From Flexithrix dorotheae DSM 6795 (GTDB taxonomy: Bacteria > Bacteroidota > Bacteroidia > Cytophagales > Flammeovirgaceae), in the NCBI RefSeq assembly GCF_000379765.1, contig NZ_KB903453.1:20774-84773 (forward strand): DNA of 64,000 nt, written 5' to 3'. The position numbers and the translations under genes were made by a program. Below are positions 9,303-19,900 of the stretch, one piece after another (within the stretch, counting starts at the first letter, position 1; each line of letters begins with the position of its first letter). A model generated the notes under the pieces. The model did not search any database. It saw only the letters and a list, made by a program, of their open reading frames with translations, and had not been told where the DNA came from.

Positions 9303-9403
9303 GTTGAAAAATACAATTAGGTCGCCATCAATGAACAAAAATTTCTGCCAGGCAAACGTGTAGCATCATCTTTAAAATGCGCTGGAGTAGGGGGGAAGAA
9401 CAT

Positions 9404-9445
9404 CAAAAAACACACATGGAGTTAATTTTTTTTATCCATGTGTGT
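9404..9445 (-). terminator. Terminator of the TonB receptor/PepSY operon
   Basis: ACACACATGGA (9410-9420) and TCCATGTGTGT (9435-9445) form an 11-bp perfect stem. On the minus strand it is followed by TTTTTTG. It lies just past the stop of the PepSY gene (9456), so it probably ends that operon. Confidence 0.82.
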
Positions 9446-9455
9446 CAAGAAAAGT

Positions 9456-10910
9456 CTACTTGCTGATTCGCCAACCCAGGAAAGCTGTAACCAATAGAGA
9501 GCAAGCCGCTAACATGGTCAATATATCTCTGAAGTTTTTTCCAAATCCGTCCAGGAAATGGAACTTATGTAAAAAGGCAAAACTGTATCCCTCCATTCGG
9601 TCGGAATCTGTAACTATGGCTCCTAATTTACCAGTACTTGTTTCTACATAAACCGCAGGATTACCCACTGATTTGAAAAGCACTTTTTGTACTGGCAATC
9701 TTTTGTTCACAAATCCATATTCTCCTTTAAATTGAGTAATTGATGCGATTTCACTGATTTCTATTTCAGGAAAATTAGCAAAATCTTTAGCCAGGTGTTT
9801 GGCATATTGTGCTTCGCCATCTGATAAAAGATTACCTGTTTTGGTGGAAAAATAAAGTGGTTTGGCAAATTTTCCTTCCTTCACCATTATCCTGAAATAA
9901 CTCTCTCCGCCAAAATTTGCCAGACTGAAGTTAATGACGGGCTGACCAAGTTCCTGAATCAATTGATTGAAATCTTTATCCAGACTGGCTGTTAAAATGG
10001 TACTTTTATCAAAAATTTCATGACGGTTGTCCCCCTTAAATTTCTGAATAGCATGGAACCAGCCGCTAAAAGCAAACATGAACATAAAAAGGGAAAATAC
10101 CAGGCCAATTTTCCGATGTAATTTTCTTTTTCGAGTACTATTGTTCTCGTGTTTTATATTTTTAAACCGCTTCCAGGCAAAGCCATAAATGATCAGGCCA
10201 GCCAGGGCTGTAATAAAAACAAATGCACTAAAAAAACATATTGCAGTTAGCCTGAGCCAGGCTGGTCCGGGGATAAAACCCCAGTTGTGGAAAAGCTGGA
10301 ATATTCTGCCATGAATTTTTTTAATGGTAGAATTAAAGGCTCCTAGCCTGGATGAGCTGGTTTCTATATAAATTTCCATTCCGTCAGGTCGGTCGAAAGT
10401 TAGTTTCCAGGCGGGTAGTAATCGATTGATTTCCCGGTAATCCGTATCAAACTCGGTAATTAGTTCACTGGATAACAAAGCAGATGTTTGATCATCCAGG
10501 AAAATTCTGGCCAGTTGTTCTGCATATTTCAGGTCTGCATTTTCCGTAATTGTTCCATGGGTAGCATTCAGATAAAGTAATTCATTTTCAGTTAGTGCCA
10601 CCTGATAATAATATGCTCCTTCCAGCTCAATTAGTCGGGCATTATTGAAGGCTGAAATGTTATTTTTCACTAAAACTTCTTTTAATCCCAGTGTTAATTC
10701 TGAATCGGATACGGGTTGGGGAATTATAAATCTTTGGGCAATTTCTGGCCTAAACCAGTTGGCCATAAAAGGATGCATTAACCCGCTAACTACCCATAAT
10801 AACACCGGAATCATGATGGCAAGACCCAGTCTTTTATGAACTTTATAGGTGATCCCTTTCCAGGATTGATTTTTTCTTTGGGAGGGAATTTTATTTTTTA
10901 AGGTATTCAT
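9456..10910 (-). CDS. PepSY-associated TM helix protein
   Basis: This protein of 484 residues has four clear membrane segments. One near the N-terminus contains PVLLWVVSGLMHP, two lie in the middle, and one lies near the C-terminus. Two PepSY-like extracytoplasmic regions separate them. The first helix and the regularly placed histidines are typical of PepSY_TM proteins that sit beside TonB-dependent siderophore, heme or copper receptors and are thought to reduce iron or help metal cross the inner membrane. The gene follows the receptor gene closely. The open frame extends upstream to a TTG at 10958, but the ATG at 10910 places the signal-anchor helix normally and was chosen. Confidence 0.82.
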   Translation of the reverse strand: MNTLKNKIPSQRKNQSWKGITYKVHKRLGLAIMIPVLLWVVSGLMHPFMANWFRPEIAQRFIIPQPVSDSELTLGLKEVLVKNNISAFNNARLIELEGAYYYQVALTENELLYLNATHGTITENADLKYAEQLARIFLDDQTSALLSSELITEFDTDYREINRLLPAWKLTFDRPDGMEIYIETSSSRLGAFNSTIKKIHGRIFQLFHNWGFIPGPAWLRLTAICFFSAFVFITALAGLIIYGFAWKRFKNIKHENNSTRKRKLHRKIGLVFSLFMFMFAFSGWFHAIQKFKGDNRHEIFDKSTILTASLDKDFNQLIQELGQPVINFSLANFGGESYFRIMVKEGKFAKPLYFSTKTGNLLSDGEAQYAKHLAKDFANFPEIEISEIASITQFKGEYGFVNKRLPVQKVLFKSVGNPAVYVETSTGKLGAIVTDSDRMEGYSFAFLHKFHFLDGFGKNFRDILTMLAACSLLVTAFLGWRISK

Positions 10911-10975
10911 GTTCACTGTTTTTGAAAATACTTTTCCCAGCCATGGTTTAACAGCCAATGGCCGGGAATAAGAAT

Positions 10976-13279
10976 TTATTTTTTAGAAAACTTATAGGCA
11001 ATTCCAAGATTGAAATTTCGGGGATTGCCGGGAGTATAACTTTCTCCCCATTGTGAGGCACTGGCCACTGTAGCATACAATTCATCTGTCAGGTTGATGA
11101 TGTTGGACCAGATTTCAAATGCCTTCCACTCATAGCCCAGTCGTAGGTTAAAAATGTCATACCCGGGATAGGTTTTGGTATTTGCAGCATCCATGTAATA
11201 TTCATCAATATGCTGCCATTCCACACTTGTTCTGAAACCCTTGAGCCAGGAAGGTCTGTAAGTAATCTGGGCATTGGCAATCCAACCCGGGGAAAGGGCC
11301 ATTTCATTTCCGGAGAAATCCGTTCCTGATTCCACATAATCTGTGAAATTATGGGAAGCATTAGTACCGCTAATTCGAAGACTAATGCTTTTTACCGGCT
11401 GATAAAGTAGTGCATATTCTATTCCTTTATGTCTGGTTTCTCCGGCATTTTTCCTCCCGTAAGTACCATCATCATACCGTACCGAAATGATTTCATCCTT
11501 ACCATCCATGATGTAATAAGACACTTCCAGCTTAGCTTTTTTATTGGCGAAGGCTACCCAACCGCCTACTTCATAGCTATTATAATACACGGGTTTTAGG
11601 GCAGGGATTTTTTGTCCTCTATACAGTTCTGAGACTTGCGGAGGAACAAATCCCTGGCTAAAGTTGGCATAAAACCCGGAATTATTCATAAGGTCGTAAG
11701 TTAAACCAACTTTTGGGGTAAACTGATTGAATACATTTTCTCCATCCTGAACGGCTGTAAATGAATTGGGACCGAGGTTATTGTCAAATTTATAAGTAAA
11801 ATTATCATACCTCAAAGCTCCAATTAGCCTCAGGTTTTTCACAGGTTCAATTTTCAATTGAGCATAAGCCGAAGTATTGACCAGATCAGTTTTGAAATCC
11901 GCTAATGCACTATCGGTGGCAGTAAAGGATTCGTAATAACCTGCGTCACTTTTATAAATGGTAGTGTAAATTTCTTCGAAAGCACTTGGGGTCATTTCCA
12001 TACTTACACCGCCTACCAGCGAGGCATTTAGCCAGGTAAAATCCTGCTTGTGTTGGGCGATCATTCCCACACTTTCAAAACCATAGTCATTGACTACACC
12101 ATGGGCTTTATTTGGATTTCCGGAAGGAATCCAGGGTTTAAAATCATCTGCTACCCGATAAGATGGATTTTGTTTGATAGTATTGTTCCGGTAATAAGCC
12201 GTTACACTGGATTTTGATCGATCGTTCCAATAATGATTTAAAGCTAATTTCGACCTGAATGCATCTACCTGACGGTTGGTAAATGTTTGAACCGACTGAT
12301 AATTTTTGCTGAAAAACCTGGCACTATCCAATGATCCACTCATATCAGAAAAATAATCTATATAAGAGCTGCTCCAGACTAATTCTGTATTTTGACTAAA
12401 ACTGTAATTAAGTGCAAGACTCAATGCCAGCTTATCCATATCGCTATGTTCCCGGTATCCATCACGTGTTTGGGCATAATATCCAGCCATTCTTACCCCC
12501 AGTTTTTGGAAAGAATTAGAAGCATGAAAATCGGTTCTTTTATAGCCAATATTATTGCCTTGTAAGCTAATACCAGCAGAAGGGTTCACGGAAGGTTTGG
12601 GAGAAATAAAATTGATAGCTCCACCAATGGCCTCACTACCGTACATGCTGGAGGCAGGGCCCCGAATGATTTCAATTCGGCTGGTATTGGCCATGTTCAT
12701 TTCCAAAAGGGCATTGTGATTGAATATCCCGGAAGTTCTGATAGGCACCCCATCTTCTAAATACAGATAAGATGCACCATAATCTATGGGTCTTCTTATA
12801 CTCATGGTATGTTGTTCATTGCCCAAATCAACCATGTAAACACCAGCTGATTGGTTTACAATCTGATCGATGGTAGTGGGATTGTTTTCTGCAATGGTTT
12901 TCGGACCGATTGAGGTGATGGCAATAGGTGCCTCTGTACGCTTTTCCTGCTCCCTGTTGGCAGAAACCACTACAGATTCCAGCGTAATTGACTTTTGTGA
13001 CATTTGCACAACATGGCTATTTTGGGCTAAAACTACCTGGGTTTGATATCCCGCCATTTGAATTTTGATAGAGTCCTGCTCATTTGTATTGTCCAGGTGA
13101 AATTTACCCTGGAAATCCGAGGTAGTTCCGTTTTGTGTGCGCAAATTGAGAATTGAGGCAAACGGGACTGGTTCCTGAGTTTGTTCATCGCTTATTATGC
13201 CAGAAATTGAATTTTGTCCACATGCTAAAAAGCTTAGGAAAAGTGATAAAATGGTAAGGGTAATATTTTTGGAGTCCAT
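10976..13279 (-). CDS. TonB-dependent receptor (probable metal/siderophore uptake)
   Basis: The protein has 767 residues: a signal peptide (residues 1-22), a carboxypeptidase-regulatory-like domain (about 23-95), a TonB plug (about 115-220; GPASSMYGSEAIGGAINF is the typical plug end) and a 22-strand-type barrel ending in YKF near the C-terminus. It is shorter than SusC proteins and lacks a SusD partner, so it fits the FecA/CirA-like class that imports chelated metals. The PepSY gene downstream and small Cys-rich proteins upstream support metal uptake. The ligand (iron, heme or copper) cannot be read from the sequence. Confidence 0.88.
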   Translation of the reverse strand: MDSKNITLTILSLFLSFLACGQNSISGIISDEQTQEPVPFASILNLRTQNGTTSDFQGKFHLDNTNEQDSIKIQMAGYQTQVVLAQNSHVVQMSQKSITLESVVVSANREQEKRTEAPIAITSIGPKTIAENNPTTIDQIVNQSAGVYMVDLGNEQHTMSIRRPIDYGASYLYLEDGVPIRTSGIFNHNALLEMNMANTSRIEIIRGPASSMYGSEAIGGAINFISPKPSVNPSAGISLQGNNIGYKRTDFHASNSFQKLGVRMAGYYAQTRDGYREHSDMDKLALSLALNYSFSQNTELVWSSSYIDYFSDMSGSLDSARFFSKNYQSVQTFTNRQVDAFRSKLALNHYWNDRSKSSVTAYYRNNTIKQNPSYRVADDFKPWIPSGNPNKAHGVVNDYGFESVGMIAQHKQDFTWLNASLVGGVSMEMTPSAFEEIYTTIYKSDAGYYESFTATDSALADFKTDLVNTSAYAQLKIEPVKNLRLIGALRYDNFTYKFDNNLGPNSFTAVQDGENVFNQFTPKVGLTYDLMNNSGFYANFSQGFVPPQVSELYRGQKIPALKPVYYNSYEVGGWVAFANKKAKLEVSYYIMDGKDEIISVRYDDGTYGRKNAGETRHKGIEYALLYQPVKSISLRISGTNASHNFTDYVESGTDFSGNEMALSPGWIANAQITYRPSWLKGFRTSVEWQHIDEYYMDAANTKTYPGYDIFNLRLGYEWKAFEIWSNIINLTDELYATVASASQWGESYTPGNPRNFNLGIAYKFSKK

Positions 13280-13404
13280 GTTTATAATTTTGAAATGTGA
13301 AATATGCAGACACAGCTTTCCCAGGGTAATCAGGAGATATGTCCTGTACCTTGTTATGTTATGCCTTATCTGTCTTTAGGTTGTTGAATTTTTCAAACAA
13401 AGAC

Positions 13405-13773
13405 TCAGGGAGGAGGACTGTCCACTGGTTGGATAAAGCTTTTGAAGAGAAAGAGATAATCACCTGAAAAAGTTAATTCTAGCTGATTGGTTATTTTTTT
13501 GAGGATATTAATTTGATCATAAAGAATACTGATTGATTCATTATGATTAAATCGTTTTTTGTCATTTGTTGAATTTTTAGGGGCTTCATTACTTTGCTTA
13601 AGTTTTTTGGTTAGATAGCATTTTCCGCCACATACCTGAACAGGAGCAGTTTTATTCTCGCATAGATTTTTGGCAATATATGTTCGGTTCAGTTGAAACT
13701 CTACCCAGATATAGCCTGAGCGGAATATCACAAACTGATAAAAAAACAGCAATATGATGGCGTAGCATTTCAT
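13405..13773 (-). CDS. Small membrane/secreted protein with CGGKCYL motif (paralog B)
   Basis: The protein has 122 residues. A hydrophobic N-terminal segment (residues 2-20) is followed by NRTYIAKNLCENKTAPVQVC and GGKCYLTKKLKQ, and the protein ends in SPPP. A second protein at 14545-14928 has the same plan (NREYIAANLCEN, VCGGKCYLVKNLKK, C-terminal PPP). The three conserved cysteines, two of them in CxxxC, suggest metal or thiol chemistry in the periplasm or membrane, but I know no assigned function. It lies 22 bp after a lipoprotein gene and before the TonB receptor gene, so co-transcription is likely. Confidence 0.72.
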   Translation of the reverse strand: MKCYAIILLFFYQFVIFRSGYIWVEFQLNRTYIAKNLCENKTAPVQVCGGKCYLTKKLKQSNEAPKNSTNDKKRFNHNESISILYDQINILKKITNQLELTFSGDYLFLFKSFIQPVDSPPP

Positions 13774-13795
13774 TTAGAGGTATCTAAACAATAAG

Positions 13796-14218
13796 TTAAT
13801 GTGATGAAATAAATGCTTCCGCCTGGGCAATTGCCTTGTGAGTAAACGTATTTACCTCTTCAATTTTAATTTTTTCCTTTTCCAAATAGGTAATTACCTC
13901 TTGTTGGGGACGTGTGCCATCAGGTTTTTTATAATTTCTCATCCAGTTCATCATGCTCTCATGTGCGATACTCAAATCTTCTAAATACTGATTGATTTTT
14001 GTAGAATCTGGACCCTGATCAGCCAATTTTGCTTTTAATTTGACTTCATAGTTGTAAATTATTTCCATTTTTGCCATGGCAATATCATGGATTTCCATGA
14101 CTTCCTGTTCCTTCAATTCAGCAGGATTTTCAGTTTCATTTTTATTATTGGTGGGTTCGCACCCAATCAGAATAGCTAGGGTTAAAAGGCCTACCCATAA
14201 CCTGTTTATGTATTCCAT
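13796..14218 (-). CDS. Helical lipoprotein of the viral A-type inclusion protein-like family
   Basis: With the ATG at 14218 the protein has 140 residues, a lipoprotein signal (LAILIGCEP) and a mostly alpha-helical body with two Met-rich stretches, MEIHDIAMAKM and HESMMNWMRNYKKPDG. Bacteroidota carry many such proteins, often named viral A-type inclusion protein in databases without functional meaning. The Met/His content would fit metal binding (copper or iron), but this is inference. The open frame reaches 14284, yet the extra 22 residues break the lipoprotein signal. The neighbours are the two CGGKCYL paralogs and a TonB receptor. Confidence 0.68.
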   Translation of the reverse strand: MEYINRLWVGLLTLAILIGCEPTNNKNETENPAELKEQEVMEIHDIAMAKMEIIYNYEVKLKAKLADQGPDSTKINQYLEDLSIAHESMMNWMRNYKKPDGTRPQQEVITYLEKEKIKIEEVNTFTHKAIAQAEAFISSH

Positions 14219-14544
14219 TTTTTTACTTTTAGAATGAGGTTTTTCACAAAATTGCGATTTTGTTATGCCGCTGGCTGTACCCAACGGAGTCTATATTCTA
14301 TACTCAGGATGGATACAGTTGAGGAATTCGCTTTTTGTAATCAACTTTAAATTTGTTCCTTTTTGTTTCGAAATAAGCCAGTCTTGCCCATCACATCCAT
14401 AGGTTCAACTCACGGAAGTTAATATTGCATGCCTAATGAACTGTAGTGTATTTCAACTACTTTTAGCAAGCACTAGTGAGTGACACTCCCTGTTTTGGAA
14501 AGAGCATGGCAAATTGCGTTTGTGATTACGTAAAAGAAGGGTAA

Positions 14545-14928
14545 TTAAACAATGGGCGGAGGAAGGAAAATTTTACTGTAAATCTTTTTTGGGAAAAAAG
14601 AATAGTGGTCGTAATATATTTTATGACTTTTTAAATCAGGTATTGAATGATCAAACTCAAATCCGGTACGGGTAAGTAATTCTTCTAATTGTTGTTGAGA
14701 TTTTCCTTTGTGATTCGAAGGATTGTTGCTTTCCGGGGTTTCCACCGATTTTTTCAGATTTTTTACAAGATAGCATTTTCCCCCACATACCGGAATGGGC
14801 AATTCCTGATTTTCACACAAGTTAGCAGCAATATATTCCCGATTGATTTGGAAGTCCAAAACAGCATAAAAGGGCCTGAAGGCAGCCATCTGGTAAACCA
14901 GGATTAATATTAGTGCAAGGAATCGCAT
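14545..14928 (-). CDS. Small membrane/secreted protein with CGGKCYL motif (paralog A)
   Basis: The protein has 127 residues and an N-terminal hydrophobic segment (residues 3-20). It contains NREYIAANLCENQELPIPVC, then GGKCYLVKNLKK, a polar linker and a PPPIV end. It is clearly paralogous to the 122-residue protein at 13405-13773, sharing the LCEN and CGGKCYL cysteines. The two bracket a Met/His-containing lipoprotein. No function is known to me; periplasmic metal handling is the working idea because a TonB receptor and PepSY protein follow. It is separated from the lipoprotein gene by 326 bp and may have its own transcript. Confidence 0.7.
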   Translation of the reverse strand: MRFLALILILVYQMAAFRPFYAVLDFQINREYIAANLCENQELPIPVCGGKCYLVKNLKKSVETPESNNPSNHKGKSQQQLEELLTRTGFEFDHSIPDLKSHKIYYDHYSFFPKKIYSKIFLPPPIV

Positions 14929-14940
14929 TTAATTTGCCCG

Positions 14941-14971
14941 CAAAGCTAGGAGTATTTTCCTGATTTGGAAA
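14941..14971 (-). promoter_or_regulatory. Candidate Bacteroidota promoter for the CGGKCYL locus
   Basis: On the minus strand TAGCTTTG (complement of 14941-14948) matches the -7 consensus TAnnTTTG. TTTC (complement of 14968-14971) lies 19 nt upstream and matches three of four bases of the -33 TTTG box. The start codon follows within 15 bp, implying a short leader. Confidence 0.45.
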
Positions 14972-15103
14972 TAATTGACCTGAAATTTTAATTAGGGTAA
15001 TAAATGCTGTTTTTGGCAATAGAGTTCAGTTATTATTTAAATGTTAAAATTGATAATAAGTAATAGTGAATAATGTGAGGAAACCCGTATTCAGGATTGA
15101 TTT
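14972..15103. other. Short AT-rich spacer before repeat copy 2
   Basis: No gene, hairpin or promoter beyond the candidate at 14941-14971 was seen here. The gene-free stretch between paralog A and SusD (14929-15306) is otherwise taken up by repeat copy 2 and a terminator. Confidence 0.5.
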
Positions 15104-15243
15104 ATAAGCACTCGTGCTCCACACCGGGTACTCCATACCGGGTGCTCCACACCGGGAACTATTATTTCTGAGAAATAGTAATTTCTCTATCAGTCTTTTA
15201 TGGCAAAATACTTCACGATTAATTTTGAATTACTACTTAAAAA
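15104..15243 (-). repeat. Dispersed repeat element, copy 2
   Basis: This is a near-identical partner of the element at 9150-9302: three 14-nt CTCCAYACCGGG units, then CTATTATTTC, GAAATAGTAA, CTCTATCAGTCTTTTATGGC and the ATTAATTTTGAATTACTACT arm. Its outer end, AGCAC GA GTGCT (read on the minus strand), is a small palindrome also seen in copy 3. Its inner end directly abuts the SusC/D terminator. Confidence 0.85.
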
Positions 15244-15285
15244 GAAAACCAGGGAGAAAAGGGCTGTCTTTTCTCCCTGGTTTTC
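15233..15285 (-). terminator. Terminator of SusC/SusD operon 1
   Basis: A perfect 17-bp stem is formed by 15244-15260 and 15269-15285 with an 8-nt loop; the core is CCAGGGAGAAAA. On the minus strand it is followed by TTTTTAAG. It lies 21 bp past the SusD stop. Confidence 0.9.
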
Positions 15286-15306
15286 AACTAAACTTCCTCT
15301 AAAATA

Positions 15307-16896
15307 TTAATAACCTTCGTTTTGCTTTAAGCTGGGATTTCTTTGCAATTCTCTTTCGGGTAAAGGCAACAATAAATGTTTGGTTTCGAAGGTTTTGCCC
15401 CAGGTGTTGGCCTGGCCTACGAAATTCACAAAGTCTATTTCTCCATTACCTGTTTCAGAGGTTTTAGGATATTTTCGTGTTCGGACCATATCAAACCAAA
15501 GCTTGAAGTCGAAAACAAGTTCCCGGTATCTTTCTTTCCAAACCTCTTCTATAAATTCATCGGCAGAAAGGCCACTCAATTCACTTTTAATAGTAGCTTC
15601 ATCTAATTCCCAATAAGCTCTTTTTCTCACTTGTGTGAGGTAATCTACTGCCTCAGCGGTTACCCCTTCTGATTTTGCAATTGCCTCAGCCGCAATAAGT
15701 AAAACATCTGCATAGCTATAAGCTCTCAGGTCTTTTCCTGAATTGGCTGTTTCAAAAAGTGCTTCATCGTCATGCCAAATAAATGGTGTCATTGGAAATT
15801 CTACAATACTTCCGTCATTGGCTTCAAATGAGCTATGGTAATATTGTTTTTCCTGCATCCTTAAGTCAATGTCCTTATTGTAACCCCATAAAAACTCTTT
15901 TACCGGTTGATAGGCACTATTCGTAATGGCATATTTTACATCAGATGCAAAAGAAACCGGATAGGACCATTGAGGATAAACTGAAGTAGAAATGCCGACA
16001 AAATATTCAATTAAATAAACATATTCATTGGCAAGTGCTTCTTCATTTCTAATTTTATTGTAGGCACTTCTTTCGGGAATAAGCTCTCCTTCTACATCAA
16101 AATCATGCTGAGTGAGGGAATAAACATTACTGTTAATAACTTTTCTGGCCATTTGGGCGGCTTCAGTATATTTATTGGTTTCCAAAGGATATCCGCCCAT
16201 AGTCAGATAAACTTCTGCTAATAAGGAAGCCACAGTACCTTGCGTAATTCTATAGCCATTGTTTACCATAGAAGCTTCAGGCAATCCTCCGGAATTTACG
16301 GCAAATTCTAAATCTGAAGTGATAAGATCATAAACCTCATTTACAGAACTTCTTGGTACAAATAAATTTTCCAGTGATTCATAAGGCTCCTCAATGAGGG
16401 GCACATCACCGAAAAGTCTCACTAAGAAATAATACCCAAATGCCCTGTAAAACTTGGCCTCAGCCATTAGTTTATTGGATTGTTCAGTATCTAGTCCAGG
16501 AGTTTCAGGGATATATTTTATGGCATTATTTGCCCTGGAAATTCCCAAATAAAGGTCACCCCATATTCCCGATAAGTATTCATCCAGGTTAATCCCATTA
16601 AGGGTAAGCTGCTGCGCATTTTGAATATGAGGTTCCTGTCCTTTATATTCATTATCGAAAAACCCAGTCATATACTGGCCCAGGAGAATCCTTGTCCCAC
16701 TATATACCCCTCCGCTGGAATACATTTGAGGGGCACCATTTCTATAAAGAGAATTTACTGCATTTTCAGCATGTGCCGGAGTTTCAAAGTACTGATCAAT
16801 ACTTATTTCATCTCTTGGTTTTTCCTCCAGGAAATCGGAGCATGAAATTCCAAAAATGGTTAGAAAACTAATTATATATATTTTAAAGTATTTCAT
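15307..16896 (-). CDS. SusD/RagB family glycan-binding lipoprotein (system 1)
   Basis: The protein has 529 residues, a lipoprotein signal with Cys19 (FGISCSDFLEEKP) and a TPR-like alpha-helical core. The SusD C-terminal signature (ELVFDFKLWFDMVRTRKYP, then LLPLPERELQRNPSLKQNEGY) is present. SusD proteins cap the SusC barrel at the cell surface and capture oligosaccharides for import. The start is 18 bp from the SusC stop, so the pair is co-transcribed, and a strong terminator follows. No enzyme gene is attached directly to this pair, so its glycan is unknown; the nearby enzymes point to pectic or fucose-containing glycans. Confidence 0.94.
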   Translation of the reverse strand: MKYFKIYIISFLTIFGISCSDFLEEKPRDEISIDQYFETPAHAENAVNSLYRNGAPQMYSSGGVYSGTRILLGQYMTGFFDNEYKGQEPHIQNAQQLTLNGINLDEYLSGIWGDLYLGISRANNAIKYIPETPGLDTEQSNKLMAEAKFYRAFGYYFLVRLFGDVPLIEEPYESLENLFVPRSSVNEVYDLITSDLEFAVNSGGLPEASMVNNGYRITQGTVASLLAEVYLTMGGYPLETNKYTEAAQMARKVINSNVYSLTQHDFDVEGELIPERSAYNKIRNEEALANEYVYLIEYFVGISTSVYPQWSYPVSFASDVKYAITNSAYQPVKEFLWGYNKDIDLRMQEKQYYHSSFEANDGSIVEFPMTPFIWHDDEALFETANSGKDLRAYSYADVLLIAAEAIAKSEGVTAEAVDYLTQVRKRAYWELDEATIKSELSGLSADEFIEEVWKERYRELVFDFKLWFDMVRTRKYPKTSETGNGEIDFVNFVGQANTWGKTFETKHLLLPLPERELQRNPSLKQNEGY

Positions 16897-16914
16897 ATCG
16901 TCTGATGGTTAAAA

Positions 16915-19900
16915 TTAAAATTGAAGGTTAACACCAAGGGTATAGGTTCTTGGTCGGGGGTATTGGAAGAAAAAGATATTTTGGCCCCACTGATTTCCTC
17001 CCCAGGAAGTCGCCTCTGGATCAAGTCCCTGAAATTCATCAGAGTGTAGTACAAATGCATTCTGAAGCGTAGCATAAACCCTGAAATTTTTAAGGTTAAG
17101 TCTTGAAAGTAGTTCATCATTAAAAGTATAACCAACGCTGAATAAATTCCCTCGCAAATAAGATCCGTTAGCTACCCATCTACTGTCAATTTCACTATTC
17201 TGACCAGCGTAAGCCTGATTTCGAATTTCCTGTACCATGGTGTTTTGGTTTTGTTCAGTCCATCCCTGGGTAAGAATTGTCCTTAAGCCATTTGCAATAC
17301 CAGACCTGTCTTCAGTAGAATGATAGAATTGTTGTAATAAGTCTACATCATATACAAACTGGAGATCCACAGTGAAATCGAAGTTTTTGACCCTGAAATT
17401 GTTCACAAAACTACCAGTCCAGGTAGGTAATCCATTTCCAATAATGCTTTTTTCAGCAGACCTTTTAGCCTCTCCGGGTACACTTCCTACTTCAGCTGCA
17501 GCCGTGGCTTCATCAGTTCCCCAGGTACCATACCTTTCAAATCCCCAGAAGGAACTAAGAGGTTCACCTACTCTGAGAATAGTCTGGCTTCCGGAAACCC
17601 ACCAGGGGCCGGGGAAAATATCTTCATCATTTTCACCGAGTTTTTCAATTCTGTTGGTATTATGATTAAAATTTAAAATCGATTCCCAATAAAATCCTTC
17701 ATTTTGAACATTTACCGTGGTAAGCAGGGCTTCTATCCCTCTGTTTGAAACTGAACCTATATTATCCCGAACACCACTAAAACCTGTAGACATTGGAATA
17801 GGTTTATCCAATAATAGGTCGGTAGTTAACTTATAATAATAATCCATTTCTAGTCGCACCCTGTTTTTGAGCACACCAAGTTCTATCCCTACATCAAACT
17901 GACTACTTTTTTCCCATTCCAGGCTTGGGTTTGACAACCGGTTTACATAACTATCAGTGGCTCTTGTCCCATTTATCAGTACAGTTCCGGCAGAAATAGT
18001 AGCGAGTGATTGATAGGTGGCAATTTCTGTATTTCCTGTAATTCCATAACTGGATCTTAATTTAAGATTATCTATCACAGATGAGGAAGAAAGGAAAGGC
18101 TCATTAGATAGCATCCAGCCTACACCCAGTGATGGAAAGAATCCAAATTTATTATCATTACCAAATCTGGATGATCCATCTACCCTTCCGGTAAAGGTAA
18201 GCATGTATTTATCCTTGTAGGTATATCCTCCTCTCAAAAAGTAAGAATTCATCGACCATTCATCATATCCTGATGTAGGCGCATCTGGCTGATTGGCAGC
18301 CTGCAATCTATTAAACCTGTAGAAATCATCCGCAAATCCTCTGGCACCCGCTGTAAAAAATTCAGAAGATCTTTTTTGCCAGCTCAGTCCCAATACCCCT
18401 GTAATTCTGTGGTCTTCGATTTCTTTCGAATAATTCAGGAAGTTTTCCTGTTGCCAATACAACACAGACTCGTTGGTTAGGGAAGCTGTACCCAGTGGAG
18501 AAGAAATATTAATTAAGTCCACAGGGCTATAATTTTTATATTTCCTATCGTGTTTATCAAAACCAAACTGGGTTCTTAAATCAAGCCCTTTTGCTAGATG
18601 GAATATTAAATAGGTGTTTCCAAAAAGCTGGGTTCTCTCTCTGATTCTATCCTGTGTTTCAAGGACATGGACAGGGTTGGCCATAGCCTCAAGGTTATAG
18701 GGATCTTCAATCATCTGGCTGTTACTCCATGTTCCGTCAGGAAATTTCACTGGGAAAATTGGAGGCATCTCAATCATTGTTCTCCTTGGCATCTGGTATC
18801 CACCTCCTTCATCAAATTCATTTTCCTTGGTATAATTAGCCAATAGATTGAAACCGAAGGTAAGCCATTTTTTAGGATTGCCTTCATAAACAATTTTGCC
18901 ATTGATCCTGTCCATGTAGTTGTTAAGCATTATTCCTTCCATTTTAGAATAGTTAAGGAAGGCTCCATAAGATGACTTTTCAGATTTTTGCTGAATGGAA
19001 AGCTGATGGTTTTGAGAAACTGCGGTACGTGTGGCTTCGTCCTGCCAATCGGTATCATATAATGGATTACCATTGCTATCAAATAAATTTGGATCATTAG
19101 CGGTAAATACTGGTTGAGAGTCTGGACGATATTTTGGGGTGTTGTTCATACCTGTTTCCACAACTTCCAGCCATTCTTTGGAATTCAGTAAATCCATTTT
19201 TTTCCTCAACTGCCCAAAACTTACAAAGCCATCATAGCTTACAATCATGCCATCTATCTTACTGCCATTTTTGGTGGATATAATAATTACACCATTGGCT
19301 CCCCTTGAACCATAAATCGCTGTAGCTGAAGCATCTTTTAATACTTCCATACTCTCAATATCATTGGGATTGAGGAATTGGATATCTTCCATCACTACCC
19401 CGTCAACCACAAATAATGGATTGGAGGAAGAGTTAATTGTACCCAGACCCCTGATTAAGATACGGGGACTACTGGTTGGAGATCCGGAATTTAGAAATAC
19501 ATTAACTCCTGCAACTCTTCCCTGAAGACCTTGTAAAACATTATTTACTGGTCCTTTCAAAATATCTTCGGAATTAACTGTTCCTACTGCACCGGTGACG
19601 TCAGATTTCTTTTGGGTTCCATATCCCACCACTACAATTTCTTCTAATTGTTCAAGGCTGGTTTTCATGGTTATATTAAACTCTGTCTGATTTCCGACAG
19701 TCATTTCCTGGGATTCAAATCCGATAAAACTGAATACAAGTATATCCTCTTCTGAAGCCATGAGGCTGAAATTTCCATTGATATCAGTTGTGGTTCCATT
19801 GGAGGTACCTTTCACTAAAATACTCACCCCTGGAAGTGGTTCATTCTCATCCTCAGAGACTACTTTTCCTGAAATGAGTTGCTGTGAATATTCAGGATCA

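Noticed and set aside
10911..10958. Upstream TTG start for the PepSY protein
   Set aside because: The extra 16 residues precede a normal N-terminal region and the ATG at 10910 fits better.
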